From contig NZ_JAANOQ010000009.1 in assembly GCF_011305415.1 (NCBI RefSeq), positions 1 to 64,000 on the forward strand: DNA of 64,000 nucleotides. Direction: 5' to 3'. The notes under the pieces were generated by a model. That model saw only the letters and a list, made by a program, of their open reading frames with translations, searched no databases and had not been told where the DNA came from. Positions within the stretch are counted from its first letter, which is position 1; each line of letters starts with the position of its first letter. This stretch comes from Flavobacterium bernardetii (GTDB lineage Bacteria; Bacteroidota; Bacteroidia; Flavobacteriales; Flavobacteriaceae). Shown here in pieces: positions 7,412-15,026 of this stretch. The position numbers and the translations under genes were made by a program.

Positions 7412-7929
7412 TGAAAGAAAACCCATTAACTTCTGAACTTCTTCAAGTTAAAGAATTGGTTTATGATAATTGCAATTTCGAATTCTCTAATCTTGTTATT
7501 GATTCTGAAAGTGCCGAATATCAAGCATGTTCTTTTCAATTAAATTCGATTGAAATCATTCACCGATTTTCAAAAATTACGCCAACTAAAATCGGTCAGT
7601 TTGTAACCATTTGGAAAAGAAATAACAAAGGAATAACTGCACCATTCGATGTTTCAGACAATTTCGACTTCATCGTTATCACTTCAAAAAGCGAAAAAAA
7701 TTTGGGTCAATTTGTGTTTCCGAAAGCTGTTCTTTTAGAAAAAGGAATTATTAGCAATAACAATATTTCCGGAAAGAGAGGCATTAGAGTCTATCCGCCT
7801 TGGGATATTCCAACAAGTACACAAGCAGAAAAAACGCAACTTTGGCAAACAAAATATTTCTATTCCATAAACAAAGATGCTTTTGATATTGAATTGGTGA
7901 AGAAATTATTTACAAAAACAAACCTTTAA
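7411..7929 (+). CDS. MepB-family protein
   Basis: The 172-residue product matches the MepB family as I recall it, with the landmarks YQACSFQLN, KITPTKIGQFVTIWKR, GQFVFPKAVLLEKGI and GKRGIRVYPPWD. MepB is named from the Staphylococcus mepRAB multidrug locus, but its biochemical role is not established. No MepA-type efflux pump lies nearby. It overlaps the upstream glycosyltransferase stop by one base, so the two are probably co-translated. Confidence 0.8.
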   Translation: MKENPLTSELLQVKELVYDNCNFEFSNLVIDSESAEYQACSFQLNSIEIIHRFSKITPTKIGQFVTIWKRNNKGITAPFDVSDNFDFIVITSKSEKNLGQFVFPKAVLLEKGIISNNNISGKRGIRVYPPWDIPTSTQAEKTQLWQTKYFYSINKDAFDIELVKKLFTKTNL

Positions 7930-7931
7930 AA

Positions 7932-7963
7932 AAACTTTGCGACTTAGTGTCTTCGTGGCAAAT
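7932..7963. repeat. TTTGCGAC...GTGGCAAA intergenic repeat, copy 1
   Basis: The spacer between two convergent genes holds ACTTTGCGACTTAGTG and then CTTCGTGGCAAA. A related copy sits at 37790-37820 before purB. This type of phrase recurs in flavobacterial spacers. Confidence 0.5.
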
Positions 7964-7964
7964 T

Positions 7965-8678
7965 CTACATAAAACTCGCCAACAAAATCCCTAAAGCAAT
8001 CACCACTAATTTAGCTAAATTGAATTTATGGCCTTCACTACTTTCAAAAATAATAGTAGAAGAAATATGAAATAAAATTCCAATTACAATTCCAGATAAT
8101 TGCGAATAATAATTCGTAATAAAACTCAAATTATCAGCTAGGAAAGTTCCAATTGGTGTCATAAACGCAAACGCAATCATAAAAAATAAAATAGCTTTTG
8201 AATTCAATTGGGCGTTTTTGAAAAATGTAGTCAAAATAATAGCAATTGGAAAGTGATGAATCGCAATTCCATAAGCTAAAGATGGGTTTTTACTAATTGG
8301 TAAACCTTCTAAAAGCGCGTGTAAACACAAACTGAAAAATAACAACCATGGAATATGAGAAATCTTATTATGTCCGTGAACGTGTCCATGTTCTGCTCCT
8401 TTTGAAAAATATTCTAAAATGATTTGAAACAAAATTCCAATCATAATGAATATTCCAATTTTAGAATGAAAATGCCCTTCGTGTCCAGGTTCAGTAATAA
8501 TTTCTTCACTATGATAAACTTCTGGAAGCAAATGCATTACGGTTAATGATAATAAAAACGCACCACTAAACGCAAGTAGTAATTTTAAGTTCTTCTTGCT
8601 TTTTGGTGAAAAAAATATGGCGAAAATGTATCCTAAAATGACAGATAATAAAGGGAAAATATAAATACTGTAGTTCAT
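7965..8678 (-). CDS. ZIP-family divalent metal transporter
   Basis: The 237-residue membrane protein has about seven or eight hydrophobic helices. A His-rich loop (PGHEGHFHSK, then HGHVHGHNK) lies between early helices, as in zinc transporters. Helix 4 carries the metal-site motif HALLEGLP. The helix 5 motif, usually of the form HxxPE, reads IHHFPIAI here and lacks the glutamate. It probably imports zinc or another divalent metal across the inner membrane. It overlaps the upstream methyltransferase stop by one base. Confidence 0.85.
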   Translation of the reverse strand: MNYSIYIFPLLSVILGYIFAIFFSPKSKKNLKLLLAFSGAFLLSLTVMHLLPEVYHSEEIITEPGHEGHFHSKIGIFIMIGILFQIILEYFSKGAEHGHVHGHNKISHIPWLLFFSLCLHALLEGLPISKNPSLAYGIAIHHFPIAIILTTFFKNAQLNSKAILFFMIAFAFMTPIGTFLADNLSFITNYYSQLSGIVIGILFHISSTIIFESSEGHKFNLAKLVVIALGILLASFM

Positions 8679-9421
8679 TATTTAAATAACAAAATTAAAC
8701 GTTCTGATTGTGTTTTGTAGAATTTTCTCAACTTGTAATCGCCGAAAATCTCTAATAAATAAATACCTGCTTCTTCCATCATAGCTTCAAAATCGGCTAA
8801 GGTGAAAGCGGAAACCTTTTCGGTAAAGAAAAAAGATTCGCCTTTGTCTTCAAAACGAATTTCTTTGATTATTTTTTTGTTTTCAACTGAACGTTTGATA
8901 TGAAACGTAATGCCATCAATTTCTTTAGTTTCTTCAGCTACTAAATTTTCAATAATAAAATCGGCATTGAAAAAATCAATCACACCAAAACCGTATTCGT
9001 TGATACTTTCTTTAATCGCTTTTAAAGTTTTAATATTGTCTTCGTGTGTGTCGAAATAACCAAAACTCGTAAACAAATTAAAAACGGCATCATAAGTTTC
9101 GTTCATCGGCTCACGCATATCGTGCGTTTTGAACTGTAAAGTTTCATTTGAAGAATCCTTAGCAATCGCAATACTGTTTTCAGATAAATCAACACCAGTT
9201 ACGTTGTAGCCTAATTTATTTAAGTAGATGGAATGTCTTCCTTTTCCGCAAGCTAAATCTAAAATAGTTCCGTTTTCAGGCATATTTAGATAATGCGTAA
9301 TGTTATCCATAAAAGCTTGGGCTTCTTCATCATTTCTGTTTTTATACAAAATGTGATAATAAGGTGTATCGAACCAAGTACTGAACCAATTTTCTGAATT
9401 TTTTGCTGTAGAATCTGACAT
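8678..9421 (-). CDS. Class I SAM-dependent methyltransferase
   Basis: The 247-residue soluble protein has the SAM-binding motif I ILDLACGKGRHSIYLNKLG, the acidic end of strand 2 (VTGVDLS) and motif IV-like FNLFTSFGYF. The C-terminal part has the beta-rich form of small-molecule methyltransferases. The substrate is not evident. It shares a one-base TAATG-type junction with the downstream ZIP transporter gene; the functional link is unknown. Confidence 0.85.
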   Translation of the reverse strand: MSDSTAKNSENWFSTWFDTPYYHILYKNRNDEEAQAFMDNITHYLNMPENGTILDLACGKGRHSIYLNKLGYNVTGVDLSENSIAIAKDSSNETLQFKTHDMREPMNETYDAVFNLFTSFGYFDTHEDNIKTLKAIKESINEYGFGVIDFFNADFIIENLVAEETKEIDGITFHIKRSVENKKIIKEIRFEDKGESFFFTEKVSAFTLADFEAMMEEAGIYLLEIFGDYKLRKFYKTQSERLILLFK

Positions 9422-9483
9422 TTATCTGTTTGGAAATTATGAATCAACAAATTTAATGTATTTTTGCAAACAAATAGCAAATA

Positions 9484-9537
9484 TTATAAACACAGATTAC
9501 ACAAATTCACACAAAAAAATTCGTGAAATCGGCGTTT
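9484..9537. repeat. ACACAGATT-family intergenic repeat
   Basis: The spacer holds AACACAGATTACACAAATTC and then TTCGTGAAAT. The 16 bases ACAGATTACACAAATT (9492-9507) recur exactly, inverted, at 26326-26341. Confidence 0.6.
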
Positions 9538-9596
9538 AATTTCTGTCTATTAAAAATATAATTAATAATTAAATTCTCTCTGAGGGAAAGAGGTCT

Positions 9597-10763
9597 ATGG
9601 AAAATTTTAAAATGGTTGCCAAAACTTTTTTTGGTTTTGAAGAAATTCTGGAAAAAGAATTGTTCCAATTAGGAGCACAAAATGTGGTAAAAGGAACTAG
9701 AAGTGTTAGTTTTCAAGGTGATAAAGGTTTTATGTACAAAGCAAACTTGGCTTTACGTACGGCTTTAAAAATTCTAAAACCCATTCATACGTTTAAAGCT
9801 TATAACGAGCAAACGTTATATGATGGGATTCAAAAAATTGATTGGTCGGATTATTTAAAAGTGCAACAATCGTTTGTTGTGGAAACGACTTTGTATTCAG
9901 AGCAGTTTACGCACAGTCAGTTTGTGGCGCAAAAAGTAAAAGATGCGATTGTAGATCAGTTTAAAACCAATACTGGTGAACGTCCAAGTATTGATAAAGA
10001 TTTTCCAGATTTACGTATTCACATTCATATTGATAGAGATTTTTGTACGCTTTCGTTAGATACTTCAGGTGTTTCTTTACACCAACGTGGTTATAAAACG
10101 GCAACAAATATCGCTCCAATTAATGAAGTTTTAGCTGCCGGAATGTTGATTTTATCTGGTTGGGATGGAAATGCACATTTCTTAGATCCAATGTGTGGAA
10201 GTGGAACAATTGTGGCGGAAGCGGCAATGATTGCATGTAATATTCCCGCGAATATCAACAGAAAAGAATTTGCTTTCGAAAGATGGCCAAATTGGGATTC
10301 AGAATTATTTGATAAGGTTTTAGAATCGTTATTAAAGAAAACTAGAGAATTTCATTATACGATTATTGGTTGCGATAAAGCGCCAAGTGCGGTTGAAAAA
10401 GCAAAAGACAATATCAAAAATGCCAATTTAGATGATTATGTAACGATAAAACAAGCTGATTTCTTCCAATCGGAGAAAGAAGTAGAAGGTCCGTTACATA
10501 TTTGTTTTAATCCACCATATGGAGAACGTTTGAATATTGAGATGGAACGTTTTTACAGAGAAATTGGTGATACGATGAAGCAGAATTATCCAGGAACAAA
10601 CGCTTGGTTTATAACTGCGAATTTGGAAGCTTTGAAATTTGTAGGTTTACGTCCAAGTCGAAAAATAAAATTATTTAATGGAAAGTTAGAAGCACGTTTG
10701 GTGAAATACGAAATGTATGCCGGAAGTAAGCGAACTAAATTTCAGAACAGAGAAGAAGAGTAA
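9597..10763 (+). CDS. THUMP-domain class I rRNA methyltransferase (RlmL N-half / YpsC-like)
   Basis: The 388-residue enzyme starts with a ferredoxin-like/THUMP RNA-binding region (about 1-165). The methyltransferase domain follows, with FLDPMCGSGTIVAEAAMIA as motif I and FNPPYGERL as the N6/N2-adenine/guanine catalytic motif N-P-P-Y. This architecture matches the N-terminal half of E. coli RlmL, which methylates guanine in 23S rRNA, and Gram-positive YpsC/TrmN-like proteins. The exact target base is inference. A long heptamer repeat lies between its stop and the next gene. Confidence 0.88.
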   Translation: MENFKMVAKTFFGFEEILEKELFQLGAQNVVKGTRSVSFQGDKGFMYKANLALRTALKILKPIHTFKAYNEQTLYDGIQKIDWSDYLKVQQSFVVETTLYSEQFTHSQFVAQKVKDAIVDQFKTNTGERPSIDKDFPDLRIHIHIDRDFCTLSLDTSGVSLHQRGYKTATNIAPINEVLAAGMLILSGWDGNAHFLDPMCGSGTIVAEAAMIACNIPANINRKEFAFERWPNWDSELFDKVLESLLKKTREFHYTIIGCDKAPSAVEKAKDNIKNANLDDYVTIKQADFFQSEKEVEGPLHICFNPPYGERLNIEMERFYREIGDTMKQNYPGTNAWFITANLEALKFVGLRPSRKIKLFNGKLEARLVKYEMYAGSKRTKFQNREEE

Positions 10764-10890
10764 CAAGAGCCAGGTAACAAGAGCCAAGTAAAAAGTAAAA
10801 AGTAAAAAGTAAAAAGTAAAAAGTAAAAAGTAAAAAGTAAAAAGTAAAAAGTAAAAAGATTCAAGTAAAAAGATTCAAGTAAAAAATAGA
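10761..10890. repeat. AAGTAAA heptamer array with flanking 14-mer repeats
   Basis: About 10.4 perfect copies of AAGTAAA run from 10786 to 10858. They are preceded by a duplicated 14-mer (TAACAAGAGCCAGG, then TAACAAGAGCCAAG) starting at the methyltransferase stop codon, and followed by a duplicated 14-mer (GTAAAAAGATTCAA twice). The phrase at 10780-10802 recurs exactly, inverted, at 52258-52280 after dapB. Length variation by slippage would be expected. Confidence 0.9.
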
Positions 10891-10892
10891 TT

Positions 10893-11126
10893 ATGTCAAA
10901 ACAAACAAAAGCATTAGTTTTTAATATGTTAGGATTTTTAATCCTTTTCATTGCATTACGCTTTATCGTAGCAACTTACACAGGTTTTACAGGTTGGCAA
11001 ATTCCGTTAGCGGCGTTTGTAGTTGCCACCATTTTAGCACCAAAATTTCAAGTGGTAAAAACAGCTGAAGGTGAAAAGTTATTTATGAAATGGCTTTTTA
11101 TCAAAGGTGTGAAAGAGATTAAATAG
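10893..11126 (+). CDS. Small two-helix membrane protein, 77 aa
   Basis: The protein has two hydrophobic segments (about 8-28, VFNMLGFLILFIALRFIVA, and about 35-50, WQIPLAAFVVATILAP) and a basic C-terminus with FMKWLFIKGVKEIK. No named family is recognised. The gene follows the THUMP methyltransferase after the heptamer array and ends before a shared terminator, so it may belong to that transcript. Confidence 0.75.
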   Translation: MSKQTKALVFNMLGFLILFIALRFIVATYTGFTGWQIPLAAFVVATILAPKFQVVKTAEGEKLFMKWLFIKGVKEIK

Positions 11127-11145
11127 TCAAATTCCAAAAAATAAA

Positions 11146-11187
11146 AAATCCCAAATTCCAATTATTACAATTGAAATTTGGGATTTC
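11146..11187. terminator. Bidirectional hairpin between convergent genes
   Basis: Arms AAATCCCAAATTCCAAT (11147-11163) and ATTGAAATTTGGGATTT (11170-11186) pair with one mismatch. A-rich and T-rich flanks on either side allow termination in both directions. Confidence 0.7.
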
Positions 11188-11207
11188 TGTTTTAAGTCAA
11201 AAAGCAC

Positions 11208-11954
11208 TTATTGTTTAACTTCTTTTGTTTCTTTTGCTTTAGGTTTGCTTTTATATAAGGGTATAAAATAACTTACAGTGTAATTAAATCCTGCACCAAA
11301 TTTACTGTTTTCATAGGTTTTGTTGAAGCCTGGAATGTATAAATTAGCAAAACCTTCTGGTTCTTTATTGGATACTAAATAGTTCAATCGTATAGAAAAT
11401 CCAACATATAAATTACTGAAAACTTCCGCTTTTAAACCACTTATTACTTCTATCCAACTTGCAGAAAGGCCATTAAATTCTTGACCAGGAACAATAGTAT
11501 TTGTTCCATAAAAATTTCCCGGTTCATAAATATTGTACGAATTCAATTTCTGACTGAAACTACCAACACCAGCTCGCATTCCAACGTAAATCATGTTTTC
11601 CATATCTAGCCAATTTTCATAGGCATTATAATCAAAACCAACTTTAAAATACGTTCCTTTTGTAGTATAATTGATGTTGTCGTCAAGCGTTGTTTTTTCT
11701 TCGTTTCCTAATTCTCCAGCGATATAAAATTTCTTCGTAATTCGGTAATCACCAACTAATTCTAAACCTTTATAGTTTTTATCGTATAACGATTTTGTTA
11801 AGCGATGTAAATCGACACCTAGTCGTAATCCAAATCGTTGCGGTATTTTAACAGTATCTTTTACTTTGTTTTGTGCGTTACTTTCAATTGAAAAACACAA
11901 TAGAAAAACGAGACTAAAAATATATTTTAACATGTGTTTCATTTTCGTTTTCAA
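11208..11954 (-). CDS. DUF6048-family outer-membrane beta-barrel protein
   Basis: The 248-residue protein has a signal peptide (MLKYIFSLVFLLCFSIESNAQ, with the start at 11954, 11942 or 11933 uncertain). Amphipathic beta-strands follow, typical of a small Bacteroidota barrel. I recognise it as DUF6048 chiefly by its position after a DUF6452 lipoprotein and rlmD, an arrangement I recall in Flavobacterium. Its 5' end overlaps the lipoprotein gene by 41 bases. A role at the outer membrane is inference. Confidence 0.75.
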   Translation of the reverse strand: MKTKMKHMLKYIFSLVFLLCFSIESNAQNKVKDTVKIPQRFGLRLGVDLHRLTKSLYDKNYKGLELVGDYRITKKFYIAGELGNEEKTTLDDNINYTTKGTYFKVGFDYNAYENWLDMENMIYVGMRAGVGSFSQKLNSYNIYEPGNFYGTNTIVPGQEFNGLSASWIEVISGLKAEVFSNLYVGFSIRLNYLVSNKEPEGFANLYIPGFNKTYENSKFGAGFNYTVSYFIPLYKSKPKAKETKEVKQ

Positions 11955-12408
11955 TATTAGGTTGTGATACAGTTATGTTTTGAATCCAATTATTTCCATC
12001 TGCAGTTACAGAAACAGGATTTGTAGCATCTAAAGTATAAATTGTTTTAAAGCCACAAGCACGAGAAATATATGCTGTTTTTCTCGTGTAATTAAAGATA
12101 ACTTCATCTTGATTGTCATCTGTAGTTGGATCAACACTTCCGTTTAAAGTAAAATTCAGAGCAGCAACATCTGCAAAAGTTTTCAAAGGAACTTTAATTT
12201 TACTTACTGCATTATATTTTAATTCAGAAGTAAATCCAGTAGCTGTTATTTTTAAATTTGTTATGTTTTTTGGCGTTGTTGTTGCAACAGCATCATAAAA
12301 TTCAATTACAACTTTTGGAGTAGTTGGAGTTGTTTCGTCGCAAATATCATCTTTTTCGCAACCCGAAAAGAAAAAACTAATTAGCAATAAGAAGAATAAT
12401 TTTTTCAT
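11914..12408 (-). CDS. DUF6452-family lipoprotein
   Basis: The 164-residue protein has a lipoprotein signal (KKLFFLLLISFFFSGC, lipid-modified Cys at about residue 17). An acidic linker, a Thr-rich stretch and a beta-rich domain follow. It starts two bases after the rlmD stop and overlaps the DUF6048 gene, so the three are likely one operon. The pairing of a lipoprotein with a barrel suggests they act together at the outer membrane; this is inference. Confidence 0.78.
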   Translation of the reverse strand: MKKLFFLLLISFFFSGCEKDDICDETTPTTPKVVIEFYDAVATTTPKNITNLKITATGFTSELKYNAVSKIKVPLKTFADVAALNFTLNGSVDPTTDDNQDEVIFNYTRKTAYISRACGFKTIYTLDATNPVSVTADGNNWIQNITVSQPNIENENETHVKIYF

Positions 12409-12410
12409 AC

Positions 12411-13823
12411 TTATCTTTTTTCTAAAAGTACCACATTTTCTACGTGATGCGTTTGTGGAAACATATCCACTGGACGAACACGAGTCACTTTGTACATTTC
12501 ATCTAATAAAGCTAAATCACGCGCTTGAGTAGCCGAGTTACAACTTACATAAACAATTTTTTCTGCTCCAATTTTCAATAATTGTGCGACAACATCTTTG
12601 TGCATTCCATCACGAGGAGGATCAGTAATAACCACATCTGGATGTCCGTGCGTGTTAATGAAATCGTCATTGAAAACGTTTTTCATATCACCTACAAAAA
12701 ACTCACAATTGGTAATGTTATTACGAGTAGCGTTTTCTTTGGCATCAGCAATTGCTTCTGGAACGGCTTCTACACCAATTACTTTTTTCGCTTTTTTAGA
12801 AACGAATTGGGCAATGGTTCCTGTTCCAGTATATAAATCGTATACCAATTCTTCTCCAGTTAATCCAGCGAAATCTCTTGTAATAGCATATAATTGGTAC
12901 GCTTGTTCCGAATTGGTTTGGTAAAACGATTTCGCATTAATGCTAAAATGTAAACCTTCCATTTCTTCTAAAATATAATTTCTTCCTTTGAAAGTAATAA
13001 TATCTTGATCGTAAATCGTATCGTTAAGTTTTCGATTGATCACATATTGTAGCGAAGTAACATTAGGGAAACGTTCTGCTAAAAAGTTCATGATCAATTC
13101 AATTTCTTTTTTATTGTTGTCGTAAAACTGAATTAAAATCATCAATTCACCTGTTGAAGCGGTACGAATCATTAACGTTCTTAATAAACCAGTAACTTCT
13201 CTTGGATTGAAAAAAGAAAGGTTGTTTTCGTTTGCAAATCGACGAATTTCGTTTCTAATATCGTTAGAAGGATCTTCTTGTAAATGACATTTAGAAATAT
13301 CTAAAATCTTATCCCACATTCTAGGAATATGAAATCCAACGGCATTTTTGTTGTCTAGTTCTGCACCTGATTGCACTTCTTCTGGCGTCATCCATCTTGT
13401 AGAGGAGAAACCAAATTCCATTTTATTTCTGTAGAAAAATTGCTTTTCCGAACCTAAAATCGGTTCAAATTCTGGCATTTCAATTTTTCCAATACGTTTT
13501 AAATTGTTGTAAACCTCGTTATGTTTGTAATGCAATTGTTGGCTATATTTCATGTTTTGCCATTTACAACCACCACAAACACCAAAATGTTCACAAACCG
13601 GTTCTGTTCTGTGTTCCGAAAACTCATGAATTTTGATAGCTTTACCTTCGTAAAATGCTTTTCTTTTTTTCATGGTTTGAATGTCGGCCACATCACCTGG
13701 TACGACATTCGGAATAAAAATTACTTTACCATCTGGGGCTTTTGCCACCGATACACCTTTTGCACCTGCATCAAGGATTTGTACGTTTTCGAATACGATT
13801 CTTTCTGTTCTCTTTTTTCCCAT
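12411..13823 (-). CDS. rlmD: 23S rRNA (uracil-C5)-methyltransferase RlmD
   Basis: The 470-residue enzyme has an N-terminal TRAM domain (about 1-65), the iron-sulphur cysteines in CEHFGVCGGCKWQNM, and the SAM motif LVYDLYTGTGTIAQF. The catalytic region holds TDPPRDGMHKDV and VYVSCNSATQARDL, with the nucleophilic Cys in SCN. This is the RlmD/RumA family, which makes m5U1939 in 23S rRNA; relatives such as RlmCD can also modify U747. It heads the operon with the DUF6452 and DUF6048 genes. Confidence 0.9.
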   Translation of the reverse strand: MGKKRTERIVFENVQILDAGAKGVSVAKAPDGKVIFIPNVVPGDVADIQTMKKRKAFYEGKAIKIHEFSEHRTEPVCEHFGVCGGCKWQNMKYSQQLHYKHNEVYNNLKRIGKIEMPEFEPILGSEKQFFYRNKMEFGFSSTRWMTPEEVQSGAELDNKNAVGFHIPRMWDKILDISKCHLQEDPSNDIRNEIRRFANENNLSFFNPREVTGLLRTLMIRTASTGELMILIQFYDNNKKEIELIMNFLAERFPNVTSLQYVINRKLNDTIYDQDIITFKGRNYILEEMEGLHFSINAKSFYQTNSEQAYQLYAITRDFAGLTGEELVYDLYTGTGTIAQFVSKKAKKVIGVEAVPEAIADAKENATRNNITNCEFFVGDMKNVFNDDFINTHGHPDVVITDPPRDGMHKDVVAQLLKIGAEKIVYVSCNSATQARDLALLDEMYKVTRVRPVDMFPQTHHVENVVLLEKR

Positions 13824-13852
13824 GGTGCAAAAGTAAGGATTTTTACCAAAAT

Positions 13853-13871
13853 AACGTCGCGATGCGACATT
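13853..13871. repeat. left hairpin flanking the transposase
   Basis: GTCGC-GAT-GCGAC (13856-13868), extended by two more pairs past a mismatch, lies 66 bases before the transposase start. Position and form suit an IS200/REP recognition hairpin, but this is unproven. Confidence 0.5.
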
Positions 13872-13936
13872 GTAATGCTTGATTTTTGTATTTTTAGCAA
13901 TTATATATTCCGTAATTCAAATTTTTTATACGCACA

Positions 13937-14398
13937 ATGGCAAACACATATACGCAAATTCACATACAATTCGTTTTTGTAGTAAAATACAGAAAAGGAC
14001 TAATTCTAGCTTCTTTTAAAGAAGAATTATATCAATATATTTCTGGGATTATTAAAGCTCATAATCATAAATTATTAGCAATAAACGGAATGCCAGACCA
14101 TATTCATGTTTTTATTGGAATGAGGCCAACTCAATCTATTTCCGATTTAATGCAAGATATAAAAGGAAGTTCATCAAAATGGATTAATGAAAAGAAATTT
14201 CTACCTATTAAATTCGAATGGCAATCAGGTTATGGTGCTTTTTCCTATTCAAAATCTCATGTTGATAGAGTAATTAAATATGTTCAAAATCAAGAAACAC
14301 ATCATCAAAGGCAAACTTTTATAAAAGAATACATTCAGTTTTTAAATGCTTTTGAAATTGATTATGATGAAAATTATATTTTTAAAGAGCCAATATGA
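13937..14398 (+). mobile_element. tnpA: IS200/IS605-type (REP-associated tyrosine) transposase gene
   Basis: The 153-residue HUH-superfamily nuclease has the metal-binding motif DHIHVF (His55, His57) and the catalytic tyrosine in VIKYVQNQETHH (Tyr115). The frame is complete with no stops. There is no tnpB. Hairpins lie on both sides (13856-13868 and 14449-14464), as for single-strand transposons or domesticated REP-associated transposases. It would nick and join single-stranded DNA at the foot of such hairpins. It sits in a divergent spacer, so no gene is broken by it. Confidence 0.88.
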
Positions 14399-14448
14399 AA
14401 TTATCTCTAATAGAATTTGTATAACTTTGTAAAAACATTAATAATTAC

Positions 14449-14464
14449 AATCCCGTCAGGGATT
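14449..14464. repeat. right hairpin flanking the transposase
   Basis: AATCCC-GTCA-GGGATT forms a six-pair stem with a four-base loop, 14 bases before the next start codon. GTC occurs at this stem boundary and also opens the left hairpin. It could be the right-end recognition site or a REP sequence. Confidence 0.5.
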
Positions 14465-14477
14465 ATATATCGATAAC

Positions 14478-15026
14478 ATGACAAAACACTTAGCACTTTT
14501 ACGTGGCATAAACGTATCAGGACACAATATGATTAAAATGGATGCATTGAAGAAAATGCTGGAAAATATGGGCTTTCAAAATGTAGAAACGTACATACAA
14601 ACCGGTAATGTTTTTGTGGATTCGGAAGAAGAAAATGCCGCAAGTGTTGGTTTTAAAATCAAACAAGAAATTTCAAAAGTTTTTGGTTATGATGTACCTG
14701 CTGTTATGGTTTCTAAAAAAGATTTAGAATTGTGCTTAAAAAACAATCCGTATTTAAAAGAAAAAGAGTGTGAAACGAAGAAATTATACGTCGCTTTTAT
14801 TTCTAAAGAATTATCTCCATTAGCTTTAAACGATTTAAAAATTAGTAATTTCAAACCCGATGAAGCGGCCATTGATAGTAGCAGAATTTATATCAAATAT
14901 GCAGTTGGTGCTGGAAAAACTAAATTGGATCAAAAGTATATTGAGAAAAAAATAAATGTAACGGCAACCATAAGAAATTGGAATACCGTTACAACTTTAT
15001 TATCTATGTTTGAAAACAAGCTTTAA
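14478..15026 (+). CDS. DUF1697-family protein
   Basis: The 182-residue soluble protein opens with the family hallmark HLALLRGINVSGHNMIKM and contains YIQTGNVFVDS. The C-terminal region has IYIKYAVGAGKTKLDQKYIEK and TIRNWNTV. DUF1697 has no established biochemical role. Its stop overlaps the stop of the convergent peroxidase gene by four bases, so no terminator lies between them. Confidence 0.88.
   Translation: MTKHLALLRGINVSGHNMIKMDALKKMLENMGFQNVETYIQTGNVFVDSEEENAASVGFKIKQEISKVFGYDVPAVMVSKKDLELCLKNNPYLKEKECETKKLYVAFISKELSPLALNDLKISNFKPDEAAIDSSRIYIKYAVGAGKTKLDQKYIEKKINVTATIRNWNTVTTLLSMFENKL

Noticed and set aside
10786..10858. Regular repeat considered as a CRISPR array
   Set aside because: The unit is seven bases with no spacers. 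It is a simple-sequence array, and no cas genes were seen anywhere in the window.
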